Source of the DNA: an uncultured Brachyspira sp.
Lineage (GTDB): Bacteria; Spirochaetota; Brachyspiria; Brachyspirales; Brachyspiraceae
Direction: 5' to 3'
DNA: 64,000 nt
Assembly: GCF_910588665.1 (NCBI RefSeq)
Contig: NZ_CAJUPR010000012.1
Coordinates: forward strand, 6,234-70,233
This document shows, piece after piece, positions 37,201 through 49,200 of the stretch. A program made the position numbers and the translations under genes. The notes under the pieces were generated by a model. It ran no database searches. It saw only the letters and a list, made by a program, of their open reading frames with translations, and had not been told where the DNA came from. Each line of letters starts with the position of its first letter. Positions within the stretch are counted from its first letter, which is position 1.

Positions 37201-40200
37201 ATGATATAGAAAAATCCAGAGCAGAATCAGAGGCTAAGCATCTTTCTTATGAATCTAATTATATAGACGAGTATTTAAATAAAGCTTCTTTAAGGATTGA
37301 TGAAGAGGTTGATCGTTTAAATGATGATTTAAATAATTCCTTTAATACTCTATACAGCGGATTTTCAAAAATTTTGTCTGAAATCAGAAAAAATAACAAT
37401 AAAAAGCTTTTAAAGTACTTGTCTAAAATTAAAAAACATGCTGAAAAAGTTATATCCGATACAGCATTGGAAGTCAAGGACAGTATAGGCTTAACATTGG
37501 AGGATCTGAGAGATGAGTTTGCATCATTAAAAGATAATGTTGATGACAGATTAAGAGAACAGGCGGATAAATTGATTTCAAATAATGAAAATGTTCTTGC
37601 AATATTGGACGATCATAACGGCAGACTAGAGAAAATTAATGATTTATCTGATATTATAGAAAATATTAAAGAAACTTTATCAGAACAGATTAATGATTTA
37701 AACTCAAATTTGTCTGATATTAATGAAGACTTTAAAGGCTCTTTAGAAAAAATAAAATCTTCAATAATAAACAGAGATGAATTAATAAAATTGCATGAGA
37801 ATGAAAAAGAACTTCTAAAAAATCAAATAGATGATGTAAAAGAAGAATTTGAATTATTCAAAGATCATATTTTAAGAACAAATGAAGTGGAGATACCTGC
37901 ATTATTCGATGAAGAAAAAGAAAGAATAGAAAATATGTTTGATGATTTCAGCAAGAATTTACTTATGAGGCTTACGGATAATGAAAGCGACATACATTAT
38001 ATTAAAGATGTTTTATCGGAAGAAAGAGGTCATTTAATATCTCAGATAGAACTTTTAAGAAATGATGTTGATAATATAAAAGATGATAATACTGCTGCTG
38101 TATTGTCTGAGGAGAAAGCTGTACTTGAAAGTTCTTTATATGCTTTAAGAAACGATTTTGATAAAATAATTGATTTAGAAAAAGACTTTACAGCTCTTAA
38201 AAATAGAATTGAAGGAATTGACGGAACATTAAAAGATGATGTTAAAGATTTGTCAAAAAAGCTAAAGGACTTTAAATATAATTTGGAAGAAAAAATAGAA
38301 AAAGATTCTAATGCATTATACAGAGATTTGGAAACTCTCAATGAAAACTTTGATGCTGTAAAAAAGAATATGTCTTCTTTACTGAATAGAGATGAAATAG
38401 AGTCTTTATTAAATGATGAAAAGAAAAGATTAGATTCTATATTTGAAGGCTTATCATTAAATAATGAAGATTTCAGAGAGAGACTTGAAAAGCGAATAGC
38501 TTATTTTGAGGATATATGGTCTGATAATACTAAAATTAAAAGTATATATGCTTCAGATATAAGAGAAGAGGTTGAAAATATAAGAAAAGAGGCAGATATT
38601 AAATATGATAATCATATATCCGAATTAAAAGATAAGATGAAATTAATAGAACAGGATATATACGATTGGAAAAATGATAATTTAAATAATTTGCTTTCCC
38701 AATTGGAAGATGCCAGAAAAGGCATAGAGAATTTTATAGATACTTCCGAAGGAAAGAAAAATCAGTTTCTTATTGATATGCTAAGCTCAATAGAAAATAA
38801 AGAAAATGAAATTTATTCCCGCATAGATGAAAAAATATTGTATGCTGAAAATAAAATTTCCTCTATAGATGAAAAATTGAATAATGCTATAGGAAACAGT
38901 TTGGAGGAAATACATAATAAGATAAATGAATCCGCTGCAAAATATAATGAGGAAATTAAGAGAATAGAGCATCATAGACTTAATGAAACTGAAGATATAA
39001 TATCGGATATAGAAGATTTAGGAAACAGCATAAGGGAAGATTATGAAGAATATTCCATTATGATAGATAAGATTTATGAAGATGCAGTATCAGAATTAGA
39101 AACTCATCTTGAAAATATTAAAGCCGAGATAGAAAGAAGCAGAGCGCAATCGGAGGCTGATCATTTATCTAATGAAAAAAATTATATAGATGAATATTTA
39201 TCTGAATATTCTAAAAAATTGGAGCTTCAGGTTAGCGATAAGCTTAATATATTATCCGAAGCTAAAGAAACTTTAGATGATATGATAAAAAACTCTTTTA
39301 ATACTCTTAACTCCAATTTAAATGATGCGGTATTAAAGTTTAATGAGGAAGCAGATAACAGAATAAATTCTGCAGTTGAAAAACTTGAAAAAGAAGCTTT
39401 AAATAGAGAAGCTTATGAAAATAAATATATATCCGAATTGGAAGAGCAGTTAAGAGCCGTAAGCGTAAAAATAGATAATGAACTTTATAATATTTCTTCA
39501 AAATTAGATAATGAGATATATGATGTTAAATCTAAATATGATAGCCTAAGTACTGATTTTGATGAAGCATTGGACATGATAAAAGGCTCCATATTTGACA
39601 GAGATGAACTTATGGAACTGCATAATTCCGAGAAAGAATTATTATCTGAGAGAATAAATGAATTAAAAAATGAATTTGAAAGCTTCAGAAATGATGTATT
39701 AACGGCTGATAAAGAGGATATGCCTGCCCTATTTGAGAAGGAAAAGGAAAGAATAGATCAAGCCTTTGAAGAGTTTGCTAATAATTTATTAGACAGATTA
39801 AGCAGTTCGGAGAGTGATATTAATTATATAAAAGACTTAATTTATGATGATAAGAATATTATCTTAGATAAAATAGAGAACCTGAAAGAAGAAATCAGCT
39901 TAATCAAAGAAGATGATACCATAAGTCAATTATCTTTAGAAAAGACGGCTTTAGAAGAATCTTTCAATACAATAAAGAATGATTTTTCTAAGCTTAAAGA
40001 GCTTGAAAATAATTTATATCAATTGAAAGACAGTATCTCTGATACTGATATGAGCTTAAAAGAGGAAGTAAAATCTTTATCTTCAAAAATAGAGGAATTA
40101 AACATAAAAATAATAGATGATGAAGAGCATTATTCTGATGATTTAAATACTCTTAATTCAAATTTAGATATATTAAACGGCTATATAAATACTGTAAAAT

Positions 40201-43200
40201 CTAAGCTGGAAGATTCTTTAAATAAGTCCGCAGAACTTGATAATACCATATTGAAAGATAAGGAAGATTTGGAAAATAAATTGTCTTCAATAAGGGATAA
40301 TATAGCTTTGGTATCTGGCAGAAACGATAGCATTGAAAATCTGTTTAATGAAGAGATAAAAAAATTAGATGAGCTTTTTAATAAAGTTAATAACGATAAT
40401 AGAGAGTTCAGAGACAGACTTGAAAGACGAATAGAATATTTTGAAGACGCTTGGTCTGATAGTTCAAGAATAAGAGTTTTATTCTCTTCAGATATCAGAG
40501 ATGAGATGGATAATATAAAATCTGATACGCAATTAAAAATTGAAAATTCAATTAATTGCTTAAAAGATAAAATAGAGTCTATAGATAAAGATATATCTGA
40601 TTGGAAAGGAAATACTATTGAACAATTAATTAATCAGTTAGGAGAGGCAAAGGAAAGCATATCCGATTATTTAAATGCTTCCGAGATAAAAGGAGAAGAA
40701 ATAGTAAATAATTTATTATCAAAAATAGATGACAGAGAAAAATCAATATATGAGCTTTTAGACAATAAAATAAAAGAAATAGAAAACAGATTATCCCTTG
40801 TTGATGCTAAATTAAATGATGATATAGGCGGTAATTTAGAACATTTATATTCTATGCTGAACAATGCAGTATCTAAATATGATGAGGAAATAAAGAATAT
40901 TGAGAATTATAAATCTGAGGAAAAAGAAAGAATTTTAGATGATATTGACAGCATAAGAAATGAAATGGCATCTTCTTATGAAAACTATTCTAATCTTATG
41001 AATGAGGTATATAGTAATTCTGTTAATTCATTAAAAGAATATTCTGATTCTATTAAAGCCGAGATAGAAAGAAGCAGAGCGCAATCGGAGGCTGATCATT
41101 TATCTAATGAAAAAAATTATATAGATGAATATTTATCTGAATATTCTAAAAAATTGGAGCTTCAGGTTAGCGATAAGCTTAATATATTATCCGAAGCTAA
41201 AGAAACTTTAGATGATATGATAAAAAACTCTTTTAATACTCTTAACTCCAATTTAAATGATGCGGTATTAAAGTTTAATGAGGAAGCAGATAACAGAATA
41301 AATTCTGCAGTTGAAAAACTTGAGAATAAAGCGGATAATATAATTCATAGCGATAATTATATTCACAATGTGGAAGATAAAATTAAAGATTTCTACGGAA
41401 AAGTGGACACTAAGCTTCTTAATTTTGAAGATAAATATGATGCTTTAGAGAAAAAAATATACGATTTGGAAAGCAGCCGAAATTATATATCCAGATTTGA
41501 AGATAAGATTAAAGATCTGCATGAAAGAATAGATGATAAAATATCAAATATAAATGATAGATATGATAATTTAATAAAATCTTTTGACGACAGACTTGTA
41601 AATATAGAAAGCACCGTATTAAATAATGAACAAATTCAAAAATTAAGAGATGACTTTATTATTTTCAAAGATGATGTATTAAAAGCTAACAGAGATGATA
41701 TACCTACATTATTTAATAAAGAAAAGGAAAAATTTGAGGAGTTATATAATTCATTTACTGATGATATGATAGATAAATTAAATAATTCTTCTATCAGCAT
41801 AGAAGAGCTTAAAAATGCTATGTATGATGAAAAGAATGCTATATTGGAAAGTATGGAATCATTCAGATATGAATTAGACGAATTAAAAAGCAGGGATTCT
41901 TTAGAATCTTTGGAAACTGAAAAAATCAGATTGGAGGATACATTTAATTCTTTAAGAGAAGATTTTGAAAGACTTTATGATTTAGAGAGCGAAGTTTATA
42001 ATCTTAAAAGTAATTTAGAAGGCGTTGATTCTAATTTAAGAAGTGATATTGATAAACTGTATGAAGAGGTTTCAGAGTTTAAATATGGTTTAGAAGAGAA
42101 AATAGATATTCTTGAAGATAATGCCGTTTCAAGAGATATGTTTGATGATGACAGAGAAAAATTATATTCATTATACGATGAACTTGAAGCCGAAAATAAA
42201 GATTTTAAAGATTTAATGGATAAAAGAATAAGCCACTTTGAAGATACTTGGTCTGATCCTAATAAAGCTTTGAAACTTTATGAAGATGCCTTAAAACCTG
42301 AGGTTGATAACTTAAAATCCGAAATAATATCTAATATAGAAAATCATGTTAATGAAATAGAAAATAATTTATCTCTTTGGAAAGACGGTAATTTATCTCT
42401 TCTTTTAGATCAGCTTAAAGATGCTAAAGAAAATATTAACAGCTTTATAGAAAGTTCTAAAGATAAGAAAAACGGAATCATTGCTAAAATGATATCTTCT
42501 ATTAAAGATGAAATACTCAGCAAAGAAAATGAAATAAATACCCGTCTTGAAGAAAAACTTTTATCCGTTAATGAAAGACTTTCGCATTTGGAAAACAGAT
42601 TAACTTCAGATGTTAATAGATTTAATAGTATGATATCCGATGCTGTTGATAAATATGAGGAGGAATTAAAAAATATAGAATCTTACAGGCTTGAAGAAAA
42701 TGAATCTGTAATAAAAAATTTGGAGAATATAGGAAAAAATATAATTTCAAATTATGAAGATTATTCTAAAATGCTTAACTCTGTTTATGAGAATAATAAA
42801 AATGCTTTAGATGAATATTCAAATAGCCTGAAAATAGAAATAGAAAAATCCAGAACTGATGCAAATAAAGATTATATAGACAGTTATTTAAATGAATATT
42901 CTTCTAAAATAGAATCTGAAATAAAAGAGAAACTTGAAGAGCTTGAAAAAAATAAATATAATTTAGATATTATGATAAATGATTCGTTTAATAATCTCAA
43001 TCAAAGTATTAATAATGCTGTATCTAAAATGATGGAGGATTCCGACGCTAAGTTCAGAGATATTATAGAAAGTTTGGAAACTCAGATAAATGATCTGATT
43101 GTAAACAAAGAAAATGAAATAATTAATAGAATAATATCTTATGAAACAGAAATTAAGGATAAGCAGCATTCTTCATTTGATAATATAAAAAACGAGCTTT

Positions 43201-46200
43201 TGACTCTTTATAATGAGTTAAGAGATGATATTAATTATGATGATTTGAAAAATGTAACTGTAAAATTAAACAATATAGAAAACTCAGTATCAGATATTAA
43301 TACTCAATTAGAAAATAAAGCTAAAGATATTTCTGATAGAATAGATTTAGAGAAAGAAGAATTATATGCTTCTGTAGATAAATTGTATTCAGAATTTGAG
43401 GATTTCAAATCTAATGTAGATGAAAGATTTAAATCTCAGATAAACGATTTTTTATATAATAATGAGCATATATTATCGCTTTTCGGAGAATATAGCGAAA
43501 AAATATCTTCCGTAACTGATATATTAGAAGATATAGAAAATGTTAAAATATCTCTTATTGATGAAATAGATAAAGTAAAAGAAGAAATAGAGAGTAAATA
43601 TTCCAGTCTTATAGTAGATTTTGATAAATCAATAGAAGATATAAAAGATACCGTATTAAATCAATATATTGATGAAAAAGATTTATTATTTAAAGAAACT
43701 GATAATTTAAAAAATTCTTTCGCTTTATTAAAAGATGATATATTAAATGCCTGTGATGAAAGAGTTTCTGTTATTTTTGATTGCGAGAAAAACCGAATAC
43801 AATCAATTATAGATGATATATCTGAGACTTTGAGCGCTAAAATTAATAGTAATGAAGATAATATTTCGGTATTGGAATCATCTTTATTTGATTTCAGAAC
43901 TGTGATATCAAATACTATAGATGCATTTAAAGATGAAATTTCTTCTATAAAAGATAATCACAGCTATAATGATTTGATTGAAGAGAGATACAGATTGGAA
44001 GAATCATTTAACTCGCTTAAAGATGATTTTTCAAAAATAGAGGATTTGGAAAAAGATTTATCAGCTGTTAAAGATAAAATAAGCGGTGTTGATACTGATT
44101 TAAATGATGAAGTTGCAAGACTTTCTGATGAATTAAATGCTCTGAAAGATAGTTTATCATCAAGTGCAACACAGGAAGATATAGATGCAGTTTATGAAGA
44201 CTTTAAGCAATTAGGCGAAAGCTTAGAATCATTTAAAGAAAATATTATGCCGCAGATATCTGATTTTACTAAATTGGAAGATAAGATATTAAACAGCAGA
44301 GAGGAAATTTATAAAGATATAAATAATATAATGGATTGCATGCCTGAATCTTATATAAGCAGAGATGAAATATCAAAATTGGAAGAAAAACTGGACAATA
44401 TATTTGATAATTTTAATAATAATATAGTGTCTGTAAAAAATGATTTGGTTTATAATATAGAAAAGGATACTAAAGAGTTTAAAGACAGAATAGAAAAAAG
44501 AATAGATTATTTTGAAGATGCTTGGTCTGATGAAAATAAGCTTTCAGAGTTATATGGAAGCAATATAGCTGATAATTTTGATGCATTAAAGCAGGGGCTT
44601 GAATCTCATTTCAGCAATTCTTTTGCAGAGTTTAAAGATAAAATAGAAGCTATGCAGAAAGATTTAGATTCTTGGAAAGCTTCAGGTCTTAATTCTATAG
44701 AAAATGACTTGGATAATGCTAAAGAAAGCATATCGGATAATGCAGCCTACTCTGAAATTAAATCTATAATAGAAGCCTTAAAAGAAGATATAAATATCAG
44801 GCAGTCAGAGCTTCAAGATAAACTGGATTCGAGATTGGAAGAAAGCATTTCAAATATAGAAATGCAAATTAATACATTTGATGATAGAATATCAAATTTG
44901 GAATATAATCAAGGTTCTTTGAAAGACGATATATCAGAATACAGAGAAAAGCTTGATTCTGTATTAAATGATTATGAAGACAGAGTAAAATCTAAATTTA
45001 TTAATCTTCAAGACAGCTTGAAAACAGAAGAAAAACATACCATAAATTATATAGAAAATAATATCAGTTCCATAAAAGAAGATATTAACAGCTCAAATAA
45101 AGGAGTTGATATAAAAATAAAAGCTTTGGAATCTTATATAAGCAAGATAAATAATGATCTTAATACTAACACATTAAAATTATCTAATGAATTGGCTAAA
45201 GATAAAAAAGAACTTATAAATACTATAGACGAGTTTAGAAAAGATATTTATGAGAGAATATCAAAAGAAATATCTAAGAAAGATTTAGAGCTTTTAAATG
45301 ATTTTGAAGAGTTTAAAAATAAAATAATAAGCTCTGTTCCTAATATGGAGGAGCTTGCAGAACTGTTTGTATCCGAGAAAGAGGATAGAGCCAATGAGTT
45401 TGAGGAGTTTAAAAATGAAATTCTTAATACTCAGATATATAATAGAAATTTTGCTGAAATGTTTGAAGAGGAAAAAGCAAAACTAATAGATGAGCTTGAT
45501 CATTTTAAATCGGCTGTAAGAGTTGAATATATATCAGCGGAAGATAGATTTGAGGCTCTTAAAAAAGATTATTTAAATAATTTGAATAATATTTTAGACT
45601 CTGATAAATACGGTTTGGAATCTTCATTTGCGGAGATAAAAAAAGAGATTAATAATATAAAAGATGCTTCTGTATCTAAAGATGAAATTGAAAAACTTAT
45701 GGAAAGCTATAAACAGGATATAGCATCTTCTATTGAAAATACTAAGGCTGAAGTTTACGAAAATATGCAGGCGGGTAAAATTGACAGTTCATATATAGAA
45801 AAATTAATAGAAGATGAAATATCAAAAATAAATGAAACATTAGAATCATTTAGAAAAAATATAGAGGAAAATTATTCCACAGTTGAAGCTGTTGCTGAAG
45901 TGCTGTCAAAAGAGCAGGAAGCCGTTGAAAATAAATTATCAGAGATGAAAGAAGATATACTTAAAGACATACCTACTTTGGAAAATGTCAGTCATATATT
46001 TGCAGAAGAGAGAGAATCTTTAAAATATGATATTAAAGACGAGTTTGTTTCTTTAAGAAATGAAATACTTAGTTCTGTTCCTACTAATAATGATTTAGCT
46101 AATATGGCTAATCAGTACGGCGCCAAAATAAGAGACGATTTCCAAATACTAGAGCAGGATTTTTCGGAAAGCATTAAAAGATATAAGGAAAATATATCTA

Positions 46201-49200
46201 ATGAAATGTCTGGCTTTAGAAGCGAGTTTAATGACAGAATAGCTAATATAAAGGATTTGGCTGAAGCTTTGCAGCTGGAAAGAGATAGATTAATGTCTGA
46301 AATAGATGATATTAAATCCAGATATGAAAACGGAAATATTTATTCTGATGAAGCTTTAAGCAGTATGGAAGGAGACAGAGAGAGACTTTTAAATGAGTTT
46401 ATAAGCTTCAGAAAATCTATAGTTGAGCTTATAAAAGAACAAGATGAAACTATGAGTATGTTTAATCAGGAGAAGCTTAATATTATTGACAGTATAGAGG
46501 CTTTGAAAAATCAAATTTCATTTGATACTATAAGCAGAGATGATGTTGTTTCTATGATTGAAGATGAGAGAAAACAGATTTCCGAAATGTTTGAAAGCAT
46601 TCAAAACGATTCTATAGACACGGATTTCAGATATCTTACAGATGCTTTTAGAGATGATATAATAAAAGTATTTGAAGAATCTAATGATGAGTTTAGAAAT
46701 CGTATAGAGGCTAGAATAGTTCATTTTGAAGATGTTTATGCTTCTCCCGATAAAATAAAAGAGTTCTATAAAGATGCAATACTTTCTGAGGTGGATAGTT
46801 TAAGAAATGAAGCCATTTTAATGCTTGCTTCTATTAATGATAAAGTGGAAAGTGCAAAAGATAATATTGATATGCTTGAAAATGATAAAGTTAAAAGCAT
46901 AATTAATAAAATAGATGAAGCGGAGAATAATATAAACTCTTTGGTGAATACTATAAAAGCCAATATTAAGGAACATGAAAACGAACTTAGAATGCTTAGT
47001 CAGTCTCAGAAACATATATCTCAGGAAGTGGAAACTGTAAGAAAAGAGAGAGAAGCTCTTATGGATATGGTTAAAAACTCTGATATTAATATAAGAAATA
47101 AGATTAACGGATTAACAAGCGCAGTATCAGAAGCTGCAGATATTGCTTCATTAAAAATTGCAGAAAAAGAGGCAGAGTTCGTAAATAAAGTTAAAGAAGC
47201 TGAGGAGTATATTAGCTTATTGTCAAATAAAATAACGGAAGAAAATAATAATTCTTTAAATAAGGCAAGAGAAGATATCAGCGGCTTAATTGCTTCATTT
47301 AATGAGGCTGTAATAAAAGAGACTAACGATTTAACGCCTCATATAATGACTACCGTTCAGAGTTTTATTAATAATGAAATGAAGAAATTTGATAAATTTT
47401 CAGATGTCAGAAGCGCTGTGGAATCCATTGAAAATGATATCAATAATAAAATAACGGATGCATTCGTTAATATGAGTAAGCGTCTTGAAGATGATATTGC
47501 CGAGTTCAGAAAGAAAATAGATACATATCAGGAAGAGTTTATAAGCGAGTTAAAAATGTCTGTAAATATTGAGGGCGACAGAGCGGTTGATGAGATTAAA
47601 TCTATGCATAATAATGAAGTTGCCAAGTTAAAGGATATGTATTTAACTACGGAAAAATTCTATACCGACAGACAGGAAAAAAATTATGAAGATTTTTCTA
47701 AATTATTTGAAGCAGCATATAAAGAGTATAATGAAAAAATAGAATCTCTGCATACTCAGTTAGATGATACTAAAGTCAGTATTGAAGATGCTGTTGCGGA
47801 TTTAAAACAGTCTTTGAGTATAAAAGATGAGTTTTTAGCTTCCGTTGAAAATAATAAAGAAAAGCTTGAAGCTGTTGAAGAGCAGATGAATAATCTTCAA
47901 AATGAATTTGCTCCTTCTATAGAGAAATTAAAATCTATAATAGAAGAAAAAGCTTTAGAACTTCAGGATAAAGTAAATGTATATTCTAAGGATATAGAAG
48001 TTCAGGGAGAAAAATTTAATTCCAGATTGGAAGAATTATCTAATAATGCTAAATATACAATAGAAAATAAAATTTCAGAATTTGATTCTATAATAGAAAA
48101 TGTTTCAAATAAAATAGATGTTCTTTTAGAAGAAAAGAACTCCGAATTTGATGCATTAAAAGCGCATTATGAGGGACTTTCAGAATCTTTAACATCATTG
48201 AAAGAGTCTATATCTGAAGCGGTTAATATCAGAATAGCCGAAGCGAATAATATTATAGAAGAAAATGTTCAGACTATAGAAGATAATACCAATGAAAAGT
48301 ATGAAAAATATATAGCAAGATTAAATTCTAATTTAGAGCAGACATTATCTCTTTTAATGAATGATGCTAAAGAACATATACAAAATGCTAAACTTGAGAT
48401 AATCAAAGCTCATAATGATAATTTAGATGAATATGATGGAAGAATTGCAGGTATGAAGAATATTCTATCGGCTTTGGAAGATGATATGGCAAAATATTCC
48501 TCCGAAATAGATGCTAGAATTGATAAAATTAATTTAAGCTATGATGAGAAGACAAATGTAATACTTAAAGATTTTGAAAATAGAACTGATGATTTAAGAC
48601 TTAAGTTAAATGATGCTGTTGAAGCCATCAATAAAATGCTTGAATCAAAAACTAATGATATTTCTTTAGAGTATGATGCCGTTAAATTAAAAATAGATGA
48701 TATAGCTGAAGATATAGAAAAGTATATGAATACCGTAAAAGTATTTGATAATGCTCAATATATGGCAGAATCTATAAAAGATGATGTGGCTAAATTATCT
48801 TCTATGGTTGAAGATACTAAGGCGCAGACGGCAGAGATGAATAAAACTATTTCCGATTTTGATAATTTAAAGAAAATGCATCATGAAATATTGAATTATG
48901 CTGAAAATATTAAAACGGAAAAAGATACTTTAGAAGATACCCGAGAAAAATTAAATATGCTTATGGAAATGTCAGGAGAAATTCAGGATAAATTTGTAAA
49001 TATAGCTGAAAATAATGCTATGATAGAGCATGCTGAGGAAGGAATACAGGTTGTTATAGATATAGCATCGCAGATAGAAAATAAACTTTCAATTATTAAG
49101 GATAAGGAAGAATATGCAGATGATATATTACAGCAGATAAGAAAAGCTGAAATAGAAACTGAAACCATACTTGAAAGAGTGGACAGCATAAAAGCCGCTA

